Assembly: GCF_009498275.1 (NCBI RefSeq)
Contig: NZ_CP045643.1
Coordinates: 5,518,001 to 5,582,000, forward strand
Reading direction: 5' to 3'
Origin: Streptomyces fagopyri
GTDB lineage: Bacteria > Actinomycetota > Actinomycetes > Streptomycetales > Streptomycetaceae
Length of the DNA: 64,000 bases
Below the pieces are notes generated by a model. The model made no database searches. It was not told the DNA's origin and worked only from the letters and a program-made list of their open reading frames with translations. The position numbers and the translations under genes were made by a program. Of this stretch, positions 54,421-62,831 are shown piece after piece. Within the stretch, counting starts at the first letter, position 1; each line of letters starts with the position of its first letter.

Positions 54421-55919
54421 ACCGCACGACCCTGTCCCTGATCGCCGGCGCGACCGCGCTCGCCGCCGTCACCGGATTCGCCTCGCTCAACGCACCCGCC
54501 GCCACCGGCGACAGCACCGCCAGGGCGGCCGTCCAGCGGCCCGTGGAGCGCAGCCGCCTGCTGTGCCCCCAGCCCAGCACGTCCGACATCGCGGACACGG
54601 CGTACACGTCGTTCACGCCCGTCACCCAGGGCACCAGCGACGGCGGCAAGGCCGAACTGCAGCCCGCGACCGAGGAGTCGGCGGACTCCCCGAGCGGCGG
54701 GAAGACCGGCAAGAAGGCCCCCAAGCCCGTCGTGCAGCCGAAGGCACCCGGCAAGCCGGCCACCGGCGACAGCTCGGGCGCCGACGGCCCCGCCCTGGTC
54801 GGCACCGCCGAGGGCGCGTTCGCGCCCGGCTGGACGGTCCAGGAGACCACCGAGGTCGCCGCGGGCACCGGACGCGGCCTGCTCGGCACCAACTGCACTG
54901 CTCCGGACACCGAGTTCTGGTTCCCGGGCGCCAGCACCGCCGACAGCCGCACCGATTACGTGCACCTGACCAACCCGGACGACTCGGCCGCCGTCGTCGA
55001 CGTCGAGCTGTACGGCAAGGACGGCACCCTCAAGTCCACCGTGGGCGACGGCATCACGGTCCAGCCGCACGCCAGCGAGCCGCTCCTGCTGAGCACGCTC
55101 ACCAACGCGCCGCAGACCGACCTCACGGTCCATGTGACCGTCCGCAGCGGCCGTGTCGGCGCGGCCGTCCAGGCCCTGGACGACCGGACCGGCGGTGACT
55201 GGTTGGGCGCCTCCACCGACCCGGCGGGCAGCCTCGTCCTGCCGGGCATCCCGAAGGACGCCACCGCCGTGCGACTGGTCGCCTTCGCGCCCGGCGACCA
55301 GGACGCCGACCTGAAGGTGCGGCTCGCCTCGCCCTCAGGGCTGATCACCCCGGCCGGCAACGAGACGCTGCACGTCAAGTCCGGTATGACCACGGCGATC
55401 GACCTCGGGGACGTCACGCGCGGCGAGGCGGGGTCCCTGGTGCTCACCCCCACCGGCAGCACCCCGGTGCCGGTCGTCGCCGCCCTGCGGGTGGTGCGCG
55501 GCAAGGGCGACAAGCAGGAGTCGGCGTTCATCCCGGCCACGGCTCCGGTCGCCGCGCGCGCGACGGTCGCCGACAACAGCTCCCGGGGCACCACGCTCGC
55601 CCTGTCCGCGCCCGGCCGGACCGCCCGGGTCAAGGTCACCGCGTCAGCGGGCAGCGAGGGCGGCACACCGGCGACGAAGACGTACACGATCAAGGGCGGT
55701 ACGACCCAGGACGTCGACGCCCCCGTGCCGGGCGGCCTCAAGGGGACGTACGCCCTGACGGTCGAGTCGGTCTCCGGAGGCCCGGTCTACGCCTCACGGA
55801 CGCTCGCCTCCACGCAGGAGGGTGTACCCGGTTTCACGATCCAGACCCTGCCGGACGACCGCGGGACGGTGGCGGTCCCGGATGCGGAGCAGGACCTGTC
55901 GGTACTGCTCAAGAGCTGA
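54417..55919 (+). CDS. Secreted DUF5719-family protein
   Basis: 500 residues: a signal peptide (SLIAGATALAAVTGFASLNAPA), a Lys/Pro/Ala linker to about 125, then beta-rich repeats (CTAPDTEFWFPGASTADSRT, YVHLTNPDDSAAVVDVELYG, WLGASTDPAGSLVLPGIP). Two cysteines, in RLLCPQPS and TNCTAPD, could form a disulfide. GTG at 54417 lies in the glycosyltransferase stop. The tight coupling suggests it works outside the membrane with that enzyme. Function unknown. Confidence 0.85.
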   Translation: MNRTTLSLIAGATALAAVTGFASLNAPAATGDSTARAAVQRPVERSRLLCPQPSTSDIADTAYTSFTPVTQGTSDGGKAELQPATEESADSPSGGKTGKKAPKPVVQPKAPGKPATGDSSGADGPALVGTAEGAFAPGWTVQETTEVAAGTGRGLLGTNCTAPDTEFWFPGASTADSRTDYVHLTNPDDSAAVVDVELYGKDGTLKSTVGDGITVQPHASEPLLLSTLTNAPQTDLTVHVTVRSGRVGAAVQALDDRTGGDWLGASTDPAGSLVLPGIPKDATAVRLVAFAPGDQDADLKVRLASPSGLITPAGNETLHVKSGMTTAIDLGDVTRGEAGSLVLTPTGSTPVPVVAALRVVRGKGDKQESAFIPATAPVAARATVADNSSRGTTLALSAPGRTARVKVTASAGSEGGTPATKTYTIKGGTTQDVDAPVPGGLKGTYALTVESVSGGPVYASRTLASTQEGVPGFTIQTLPDDRGTVAVPDAEQDLSVLLKS

Positions 55920-55945
55920 TCACGTACGAGTGATCCCGTACGGGT

Positions 55946-55978
55946 GATCCACCGGGTCCCGCGGGGACGCGGTGGATC
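55946..55978. terminator. Hairpin between DUF5719 and metallopeptidase-like genes
   Basis: GATCCACCG (55946-55954) pairs with CGGTGGATC (55970-55978), with an inner TCCC/GGGA pairing. It lies between convergent genes. Confidence 0.65.
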
Positions 55979-55979
55979 C

Positions 55980-56429
55980 TCACTCCTCGCCGTAGCGCGG
56001 GTCCACCGTCTCCGGAGTCAGACCCAGCAGTTCCGCGACCTGCTCCACGACGATCTCGTGCACCAGCGCGGCCCGCTCGTCGCGGCCCTTGGTGCGGATC
56101 TCGACCGGGCGGCGGTAGACGACCACGCGCGCGGGATGCCCCTCGCGCGCGGCGATCGTGCCGCCCAGCGGCACCGCCTCGTCGTCCCAGCTCTCTCCGG
56201 GGCCGTCCAGGCGCGGCACCTCGAGGACCATGAAATCGATGTCGGCGAGCTGCGGCCAGCGCCGCTCCAGGCGCTCCACGGAGTCCTGCACCAGGTCCGC
56301 GAAGACCTCGGCGCGACTCGCGGCGAGCGGCACCTGGGGCGGCGCGACGGGGCCGCGCATGCCCCGTCCGTGGCGATCACGGCGGCGGGGCCCGGGTGCT
56401 GCGGCGCGGGGCGGTACGGGGGTGTCCAT
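55980..56429 (-). CDS. Metallopeptidase-family (zincin-like) protein with incomplete HExxH motif
   Basis: 149 residues. An Arg/Pro-rich N-terminus is followed by the compact domain: FADLVQDSVERLERRWPQLA, DIDFMVLEVPRLDG, RVVVYRRPVEIR and ALVHEIVVEQVAELLGLTPE. The expected zinc motif HExxH reads HEIVV here (His124, Glu125, Val128), so the second ligand is missing and classical zinc proteolysis is unlikely unless another residue substitutes. ATG at 56429; a GTG one codon earlier lies six bases after TACGCT and might be used without a leader. Confidence 0.8.
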   Translation of the reverse strand: MDTPVPPRAAAPGPRRRDRHGRGMRGPVAPPQVPLAASRAEVFADLVQDSVERLERRWPQLADIDFMVLEVPRLDGPGESWDDEAVPLGGTIAAREGHPARVVVYRRPVEIRTKGRDERAALVHEIVVEQVAELLGLTPETVDPRYGEE

Positions 56430-56781
56430 CACTGACGAAGCGTAGTCCCCGCGAGGGCCGCGCGCCCGACCCCCACGCGGCCGCTCGCGGCCCCGCGGCG
56501 AGGGCCCGGCGCGTGTTCCGGATGTCGCCGGATGACCATTCCGGCCAAGCTTGGGCTCGATTCCGTATCTCTCCTGGACCGCCGCACACATGGCAATTGA
56601 CATGGTTTGCGTCAAGTGGTGACCGGATTCAGGTCCGTTCGGCTTTCCCGCGGCGGGGATCGTCCCAGGTCGGCACGGCGGGCCCGGAGGCCCCTGTGGG
56701 CCGCCTCACGGCACGACACGGTGGGGTGACCTGGGGGAGAGTCGTCGCGGCCCGCTCAAGAGTGCGGTACCGTCCAACCTC
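56430..56781. other. Divergent gap, metallopeptidase-like and DUF3499 genes
   Basis: 352 bases. The first 90 are very GC-rich. Around 56595-56620 is an AT-richer part with TTGACA (56597-56602) facing GTCAA (56611-56615), a possible -35 on either strand. TACCGT at 56768-56773 is a likely -10 for the DUF3499 gene. Confidence 0.45.
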
Positions 56782-57156
56782 GTGAGCCCTGTACGTCGCT
56801 GTTCGCGAACCGCTTGCGGCCGTCCCGCCGTAGCGACGCTGACGTACGTCTACGCCGACTCGACCGCGGTCCTCGGCCCGCTCGCCACCTACGCCGAACC
56901 CCACTGCTACGACCTGTGCGCCGAGCACTCCGAGCGACTCACCGCCCCCCGCGGCTGGGAGGTCGTCCGGCTCGCCGACGCCTCGGCCCCCTCCCGCCCC
57001 AGCGGCGACGACCTGGAGGCTCTCGCCAACGCGGTGCGTGAGGCGGCCCGTCCGCAGCAGCGCGCCGCGGAGGCCGGTGGCGGCGCGCGGTCCGTGGACC
57101 CGATGGAGGTCGCCCGCCGGGGCCACCTGCGGGTGCTGCGCTCACCGGACAACTGA
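56782..57156 (+). CDS. DUF3499-family protein
   Basis: 124 residues of a small actinobacterial family. The N-terminus VRRCSRTACGRPAVATLTYV and the later CYDLCAEHSERLTAPRGWEV give paired cysteines (CxxxxC and CxxxC) and a His that look like a zinc-binding fold. The C-terminal third is basic and disordered. GTG at 56782 lacks a ribosome site and has TACCGT eight bases upstream, consistent with a leaderless mRNA. It neighbours whiB, manB and the metallopeptidase-like gene in other actinobacteria as I recall. Function unknown. Confidence 0.85.
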   Translation: MSPVRRCSRTACGRPAVATLTYVYADSTAVLGPLATYAEPHCYDLCAEHSERLTAPRGWEVVRLADASAPSRPSGDDLEALANAVREAARPQQRAAEAGGGARSVDPMEVARRGHLRVLRSPDN

Positions 57157-57456
57157 GCGCCCGCGCCGTCCACTTCGCGCGTTCCGGGTGCCACTGCTTC
57201 GCGCGTTCCGGGTGTCACTGCCCGAGGTGATCAGGGCCCGCGCCCCGGCCTTCCGGTCCCTCAAGGATCTCCCGCCCCTCAAGCCCCTTCAGGCCGTCCA
57301 GGCCGTCCAGTTCCTCCGTTTCTCGCTCCCGGGTGTCACAGGGCAGTGCACGCCCATTGACGGGTGGTTGTCGCGGACACGACCATTTCCGCACCTGCGG
57401 GAAATCGCTTTCCGCATCGCGGAATCTTTCGTGCGGCCGGATTCGGGGAGGCGCCC
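57157..57456. other. Gap upstream of the lactate permease gene
   Basis: 300 bases. A 24-base unit starting CTTCGCGCGTTCC is duplicated in tandem (57173-57196 and 57197-57220; one mismatch). The 3' part holds TTGACG (57357-57362) and a cluster of TTTCCGC/GCGGAAA inverted sites (57385-57424). Confidence 0.55.
57385..57424. promoter_or_regulatory. Cluster of TTTCCGC/GCGGAAA inverted half-sites upstream of lldP
   Basis: ATTTCCGCA (57385-57393), GCGGGAAAT (57397-57405), then a perfect palindrome TTCCGC-ATC-GCGGAA (57410-57424). Overlapping dyads just before the start codon look like a repressor operator, by analogy a lactate-responsive regulator, though no regulator gene is next to it. Confidence 0.5.
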
Positions 57457-59073
57457 GTGTACGTCCAGCAAGTGGAGCCCGTCGCCGACTCGCTCGGCCT
57501 GTCCGCGCTCGTCGCGGCCCTTCCCCTCGTCATCGTCCTCGTGCTGCTCGGGGGCGTCCGCGCGAAGGCGCACCTGGCCGCCCTCCTCGGCCTGCTCGCC
57601 GCCGCGCTGGTCGCCCTGTTCGCGTACGGCATGCCCGTCGGGCAGACGCTGTCCGGCGCGGCCCAGGGAGCCGTCTTCGGCGTCTTCCCCATCCTGTGGA
57701 TCGTCGTCAACGCCCTGTGGGTGTACCGGATGACGGTCCGCACCCGGCACTTCGACATCCTGCGCCGATCCTTCGGGCGCCTCTCCGACGACCCGCGCGT
57801 CCAGGCGCTCGTCGTCGCCTTCTGCTTCGGCGCGCTCCTGGAGGCCCTCGCGGGCTTCGGCGCACCCGTCGCGATCTGCTCCGTGATGCTGGTCGCGCTC
57901 GGCTTCGACCCGGTGCGCGCGGCCGTGGTGGCACTCGTCGCCAACACCGCGCCGGTCGCCTTCGGCGCGATGGGCACACCGGTCGTCACCCTCGCCCAGG
58001 TGACCGGCCTGCCGCTGGACTCGGTGGCCTCCGTGGTGGGCCGTCAGACGCCCCTGCTGGCCCTCGTGGTGCCCCTGTTGCTCGTCGCGCTGGTCGACGG
58101 GCGGCGCGGGCTGCGGGAGACATGGGGCCCCGCCCTGGCGTGCGGAGTCGCCTTCGCCGTCGCCCAGTTCGCGGCCTCCAACTACGTCTCGGCCCAACTC
58201 GCCGACATCGCGGCGGCCCTGGCGGGCGCCGCGGCGCTGGTCGCCCTGCCGCGGGCACGCCGGCCGGCCGCCGAGCCGGTACGTGTCGCGGTCCTGACCG
58301 GCGCACGCAGCGAGGACCTGGACGAGCAGGACGCGCGGCCCGAAGTCGCGCGCGCCTACGCCCCGTACGCCCTGATCGTCGTCGTCTTCTCGGTCGCCCA
58401 GATCCCGGCGGTCAAGGACTGGCTGGCGGGAGCGACACGGACCTTCGACTGGCCCTTCCTGAACGTCGTGAACCCGGACGGCAAGCCGGTCGGCGGCAAC
58501 GTCTTCACGCTCCCGGTCGTCTCGACCGGCGGCACCCTCGTGCTTCTCGCCGGACTGTGCACGGCCGCCGTTCTCGGCGTGCACGCGCGCGTGGCGGCCG
58601 AGGAATGGGTGGCCACCGTCCGCGAGTTGAGATTCGCGATCCTCACCGTCACGTCGGTGCTGGCCCTCGCCTACGTGATGAACCTGTCGGGGCAGGCCGC
58701 CACGATCGGCCAGTTCGTGGCGGCGGCCGGCGCGGGACTCGCCTTCCTGTCACCCGTCCTCGGCTGGTTCGGCGTGGCCGTCACCGGCTCCGACACCTCG
58801 GCGAACGCCCTGTTCGGCGCCCTCCAGGTGAGCGCGGCCCGCGAGTCGGGGCTGTCTCCCGAACTGCTCGCCGCCGCCAACAGTTCGGGAGGCGTCCTCG
58901 GCAAGATGATCTCGCCGCAGAACCTGACCATCGCGTGCGCGGCGGTCGGGCTCGCGGGCCGCGAGGGCGACCTGCTGCGCAAGGTGCTGCCGTGGAGCGC
59001 GGGGCTGCTGCTGATCATGTGCCTGATCGTGCTGGGACAGAGCACGTCCGTCCTCGGGTGGATGCTGCCCTGA
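57457..59073 (+). CDS. lldP: L-lactate permease family transporter
   Basis: 538 residues with about 13 hydrophobic segments. LctP/LldP signatures: GVFPILWIVVNALWVYRMTV, FGALLEALAGFGAPVAICS, ANTAPVAFGAMGTPVVTLA, GSDTSANALFGALQV and ANSSGGVLGKMISPQNLTIA. It takes up L-lactate (also D-lactate or glycolate in some relatives) with protons. GTG at 57457 is chosen because GGAGG stands seven bases before. It is inserted between DUF3499 and manB genes that lie closer together in mycobacteria as I recall. Confidence 0.93.
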   Translation: MYVQQVEPVADSLGLSALVAALPLVIVLVLLGGVRAKAHLAALLGLLAAALVALFAYGMPVGQTLSGAAQGAVFGVFPILWIVVNALWVYRMTVRTRHFDILRRSFGRLSDDPRVQALVVAFCFGALLEALAGFGAPVAICSVMLVALGFDPVRAAVVALVANTAPVAFGAMGTPVVTLAQVTGLPLDSVASVVGRQTPLLALVVPLLLVALVDGRRGLRETWGPALACGVAFAVAQFAASNYVSAQLADIAAALAGAAALVALPRARRPAAEPVRVAVLTGARSEDLDEQDARPEVARAYAPYALIVVVFSVAQIPAVKDWLAGATRTFDWPFLNVVNPDGKPVGGNVFTLPVVSTGGTLVLLAGLCTAAVLGVHARVAAEEWVATVRELRFAILTVTSVLALAYVMNLSGQAATIGQFVAAAGAGLAFLSPVLGWFGVAVTGSDTSANALFGALQVSAARESGLSPELLAAANSSGGVLGKMISPQNLTIACAAVGLAGREGDLLRKVLPWSAGLLLIMCLIVLGQSTSVLGWMLP

Positions 59074-59216
59074 CGGACTCCGCTCCCCGCGCCGCCCCCG
59101 GTGACGAGTGGGGCTTCCCAGGTGACGGATGCGCGTCCGATCCCCGGCCGCACAGCGGACCGTCAGCACGGACGGGTAGCTTGGGGTGACCGAAGTGGAC
59201 TTCTGGAGGGTTGGCC

Positions 59217-60578
59217 GTGACTGCTGATCTGTCGCAGCTCGTGAAGGCGTACGACGTACGCGGGGTGGTCCCGGACCAGTGGGACGAGTCGCTGGCGGAG
59301 CTGTTCGGGGCCGCCTTCGTCCAGGTGACCGGAGCGGAAGCCATCGTGATCGGGCACGACATGCGGCCTTCGTCGCCCGGCCTGTCGCGGGCCTTCGCGC
59401 GCGGGGCGGCGGCGCGCGGGGTCGACGTGACCGAGATCGGGCTCTGCTCGACCGACCAGCTGTACTACGCGTCGGGCGCGTTCGACCTGCCCGGCGCCAT
59501 GTTCACGGCCTCGCACAACCCCGCGAAGTACAACGGCATCAAGATGTGCCGCGCGGGCGCGTCCCCCGTCGGCCAGGACACCGGCCTCACCGAGATCCGC
59601 GAACTCGTCGAGTCCTGGATCGACTCGGGCGCCCCGGCCTCGGACGCCACGCCGGGCGCGATCACCCAGCGCGACACGCTGGAGGACTACGCGGGATACC
59701 TGCGCTCGCTCGTCGACCTGACCTCCATCCGCCCCCTGAAGGTCGTCGTCGACGCGGGCAACGGCATGGGCGGGCACACCGTGCCGACCGTCTTCGCGGG
59801 CCTGCCCCTGGACCTCGTCCCCATGTACTTCGAGCTGGACGGCACGTTCCCGAACCACGAGGCGAACCCGCTGGACCCGGCGAACATCGTGGACCTCCAG
59901 CAGCGTGTGCGTGAGGAGGGCGCCGACCTCGGCATCGCCTTCGACGGCGACGCGGACCGCTGCTTCGTCGTCGACGAGCACGGCGACCCGGTCTCCCCAT
60001 CCGCCGTCACCGCGCTGGTGGCCTCCCGCGAGCTCGCCAAGCACGGCGGCGGCACGGTCATCCACAACCTGATCACCTCCTGGTCGGTCCCGGAGGTCGT
60101 CCGCGAGCAGGGCGGCACGCCGGTCCGCACCCGCGTCGGCCACTCCTTCATCAAGGCCGAGATGGCCCGCACCGGCGCGATCTTCGGCGGCGAGCACTCC
60201 GCGCACTACTACTTCCGCGACTTCTGGAACGCCGACACCGGCATGCTGGCCGCCCTCCACGTCCTCGCCGCGCTCGGCGGCCAGGACGGCACGCTCTCCG
60301 AGCTCGTCGCCGCGTACGACCGCTACGCCGCCTCCGGTGAGATCAACTCCACCGTCGACGACCAGACGGCCCGCCTCACCGCGATCAGGGAGACCTACCA
60401 GGGCCGTGAGGGCGTCACCATCGACGAACTCGACGGTCTGACCGTCACCGCGGACGACTGGTGGTTCAACGTCCGCCCCTCCAACACCGAGCCCCTCCTG
60501 CGCCTCAACGCGGAGGCCAAGGACGAGGCGACGGTGGCGAAGGTGCGCGACGAGGTCCTGGACCTCATCCGAGGCTGA
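59217..60578 (+). CDS. manB: Phosphomannomutase/phosphoglucomutase
   Basis: 453 residues of the alpha-D-phosphohexomutase family. Active-site phosphoserine loop GAMFTASHNPAKYNGIKM (Ser99), metal loop AFDGDADRCFVVDE, sugar-binding GGEHSAHYYFRD, and C-terminal phosphate-binding VRPSNTEPLLRLNAEA. It converts mannose-6-phosphate to mannose-1-phosphate (or the glucose pair). GTG at 59217 is favoured over TTG at 59211 because GGAGGG lies at the right distance from it. It works between manA and the guanylyltransferase. Confidence 0.95.
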   Translation: MTADLSQLVKAYDVRGVVPDQWDESLAELFGAAFVQVTGAEAIVIGHDMRPSSPGLSRAFARGAAARGVDVTEIGLCSTDQLYYASGAFDLPGAMFTASHNPAKYNGIKMCRAGASPVGQDTGLTEIRELVESWIDSGAPASDATPGAITQRDTLEDYAGYLRSLVDLTSIRPLKVVVDAGNGMGGHTVPTVFAGLPLDLVPMYFELDGTFPNHEANPLDPANIVDLQQRVREEGADLGIAFDGDADRCFVVDEHGDPVSPSAVTALVASRELAKHGGGTVIHNLITSWSVPEVVREQGGTPVRTRVGHSFIKAEMARTGAIFGGEHSAHYYFRDFWNADTGMLAALHVLAALGGQDGTLSELVAAYDRYAASGEINSTVDDQTARLTAIRETYQGREGVTIDELDGLTVTADDWWFNVRPSNTEPLLRLNAEAKDEATVAKVRDEVLDLIRG

Positions 60579-60690
60579 ACCCTGCCCGACAACACGGGAG
60601 GCCGCCCACCCGGCTCCCCACGTACCCCTGGCTCCCTTCAGGGGCCGCGGCTCTTGCCACGGCCCCTGAATACCGGGCCGGTTCCGTGCT

Positions 60691-60780
60691 TGTGGTCTGT
60701 TCCGTGCCCGCGGTCCGCCCCGCCCCCGCGGTCCGCCCCGCCCCCGCGGTCCGCCCCGCCCCCGCGGCCCGTTCCGCCCC
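60691..60780. repeat. 18-base tandem repeat, about five copies
   Basis: The unit CGCGGTCCGCCCCGCCCC is exact at 60709, 60727 and 60745, variant at 60763 (CGCGGCCCGTTCCGCCCC) and degenerate at 60691. Because 18 is a multiple of three, it keeps frames open on both strands without being a gene. Confidence 0.85.
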
Positions 60781-61126
60781 CGCGGGCCCGGGCCCGCATC
60801 TGCGACCGGTCGGGAACCATCCGGCGCGGACGCGTGCCCGCGGCCCGGCCGACGTTTGACGGCGAACCCGAAGACCTGGCCACAGTGGGCACCTCCAGCG
60901 CGGACCGGTGCCGTCCATCGGTGCCGTCCACCGGTGCCGTCCACCGGAGCAGGCACCTCCCGCGCGGCCCCGTGGCCGCCGGCGCGGGCCGCACCTCCCA
61001 CGGGGCCCGCCCCTCCGGCTGGTCTCGGACCTCCGACGCGGTCCCGCGTCTCAGCCGGCCAGGAACCATCCGGCGCGAGCCCGCATGTCCACACCCCCCG
61101 AACCATCCAGCCCAGGCCCGCATCTC

Positions 61127-61266
61127 CAGCCCGTCCGGCGTTTGAGGACGAGCCCTTCGGGCGACAAGCGGCTCCAACGGGCGGCAGCCCCTCGGCGGCG
61201 GCCCGACGACACCCCTGGCAGGGGTTCCAGGGGCCGACCCCCTGCCGAGCCCCCGGAGGGCGCGGC
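61127..61266 (+). repeat. Dispersed intergenic repeat family A, copy 3
   Basis: The same CAGCCCGTCCGGCGTTTGAG and GGACGAGCCCTTCGGGCG opening as the other copies, then a diverged tail with CCTGGCAGGGG and GGGGCCGACCCCC stems, ending about 80 bases before the Trm112 gene. Confidence 0.8.
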
Positions 61267-61346
61267 CCCGCCACCTAACTCCGGCACCCGGCCCCCCGCA
61301 GCGGTACTCTGACCAGGCCGCATCCACCTGTTCGAAAGGACACCCC

Positions 61347-61517
61347 ATGCCGCTCGAAGCCGGCCTCCTGGAGATCCTCGCCTGCCCGGCCTGCCACGCC
61401 CCGCTCAAGGAGCAGGAGAGCGAGCTGGTCTGCACCGGACAGGGCTGCGGCCTCGCCTACCCCGTCCGGGACGGCATCCCCGTACTGCTCGTCGACGAGG
61501 CCCGCCGCCCCGCGTAG
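61347..61517 (+). CDS. Trm112-family zinc protein
   Basis: 56 residues, a short gene easily missed. Zinc cysteines are Cys13 and Cys16 ([11 protein letters not shown]) and Cys29 and Cys34 ([20 protein letters not shown]), the Trm112/YcaR pattern. In eukaryotes and archaea Trm112 activates methyltransferases; the bacterial role is less clear. AAAGGA lies eight bases before the ATG. It sits between manB and the SIS gene, a common actinobacterial arrangement as I recall. Confidence 0.92.
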   Translation: MPLEAGLLEILACPACHAPLKEQESELVCTGQGCGLAYPVRDGIPVLLVDEARRPA

Positions 61518-61608
61518 GCGAACACCCGGCGCCCGCCACCACCCCGGGCGCCCACCCCGCACCACAGCGACACAGGCGACACACCGGCGATCGGGAGGCT
61601 GCCGACCC

Positions 61609-62742
61609 ATGCTCGACGACTCGCTGCTCGACGACCCAGAGGCGCTCGCCCGCGCCGACCGTCGTGAGCTGCTCCGAGGCGCCGCCGAGGCCGGCGCCCG
61701 CGTGCGTACCGCGGCCCGGCACGCCACCGAGGCCGGGATCCCGGAACTGAAGCCGGACGGCCGCCCCCGCGCGGTCCTGATCGCCGGCCCCGGACTGGCG
61801 GCCACCGGAGTGGCCGAACTGCTCGGCACACTCGCCGGAGCCAGCTGCCCCGTCACCCGGCTCACCCCCACCGGGGTCGCCCCCGCGGGAGGCGCCCTGC
61901 GCTGGGAGCTGCCCGGCTGGGCCGGCCCCGTGGACCTCGTGCTGATCGCCACCCCGGACGGCACCGAACCAGGACTGGAGCTCCTGGTCGAGCAGGCGTA
62001 CCGGCGCGGCAGCTCCGTCGTCGCGGTGGCCCCCGCCGGTACCCCGATCGAGGAAGCGGTGGAGGGCACGCACGGCCTGTTCGTACCGATGGCGACCGCC
62101 CCGTACGAGCCGAACACACCGCTCGCGGCCTCCGCCCCCGGCGTCCTGTGGGCGCTGCTCACCCCGCTCCTCGCGCTGCTGGACCGCACCGGCCTGGTCT
62201 CGGCCCCGCCCGAGGCACTGCAGAAGGTCGCCGACCGCCTCGACCGCGTGGCCGAACGCTGCGGCCCGGCCATCGCGACCTACGGCAACCCGGCCAAGAC
62301 GCTCGCCGCCGACCTGGCCGAAGCGCTCCCGGTGATCTGGACCGAGGGCACCTCCGCGGGTCCCGCGGGCCGCCGCTTCACCGCGGCGCTCGCCGAACTC
62401 GCCGGCCGCCCCGCCCTCGCCGCGGAACTCCCCGAGGCGCTCGCCGCCCACAGCGTCCTCCTCTCGGGCGCGCTGGCCGCCGCCGCCGACCCCGACGACT
62501 TCTTCCGCGACCGAGTCGAGGAACAGCAGGTCCTGCACGCGCGCGTGGTGCTCCTGCGCGACCGGCCGGCCGGCGGCCTCACCGCCGCGCCCGCCGCCCG
62601 CGAGCTGGCCCTCAGCCACGACACCGCGATCAGCGAGCTCGAACCCGAGGAGGGCGGCGACCTCGAGACGCTCGCCGAACTCATCGCCGTCACGGACTTC
62701 GCCGCCGTTTACCTGGCGCTCGCCTCGGGGGCCCGACCTTGA
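61609..62742 (+). CDS. SIS-fold protein, phosphosugar isomerase-like
   Basis: 377 residues related to the bifunctional phosphoglucose/phosphomannose isomerase C-terminal type. AVLIAGPGLAATGVAELLGT and LVLIATPDGTEPGLELLVEQ resemble SIS half-domains, with EQAYRRGSSVVAVAPAGTPI and the phosphate-loop-like TYGNPAKTLAADLAEALPV. No strong catalytic signature (Glu/His pair) could be confirmed. The position between Trm112 and manA suggests a role in mannose/fructose phosphate metabolism. ATG at 61609; start choice moderate. Confidence 0.82.
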   Translation: MLDDSLLDDPEALARADRRELLRGAAEAGARVRTAARHATEAGIPELKPDGRPRAVLIAGPGLAATGVAELLGTLAGASCPVTRLTPTGVAPAGGALRWELPGWAGPVDLVLIATPDGTEPGLELLVEQAYRRGSSVVAVAPAGTPIEEAVEGTHGLFVPMATAPYEPNTPLAASAPGVLWALLTPLLALLDRTGLVSAPPEALQKVADRLDRVAERCGPAIATYGNPAKTLAADLAEALPVIWTEGTSAGPAGRRFTAALAELAGRPALAAELPEALAAHSVLLSGALAAAADPDDFFRDRVEEQQVLHARVVLLRDRPAGGLTAAPAARELALSHDTAISELEPEEGGDLETLAELIAVTDFAAVYLALASGARP

Positions 62743-62831
62743 CCCACACCGGCTGACGCCCCCCGGCGCACGGGCGCCGGCTGGTGGGGAAACGACCGCA
62801 GAGCAGCGTACGTACGGAGAAAACAGCACAC

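Larger units (their letters stand above)
60579..61346. other. Repeat-rich gap between manB and the Trm112 gene
   Basis: 768 bases. Contains an 18-base tandem array (60691-60780), a 13-base triplicate GTGCCGTCCACCG (60908-60946), AACCATCCGGCGCG blocks (about 60817 and 61069), a decayed family A start (about 60841, GACGTTTGACGGCGAACCC) and a fuller family A copy (61127-61266). No credible gene; the transcription signal for trm112 should lie near the 3' end. Confidence 0.65.

Noticed and set aside
60709..60780. Tandem array as part of a coding repeat protein
   Set aside because: The frame is open only because the unit is 18 bases; the product would be simple Ala/Gly/Arg repeats with no start signal.
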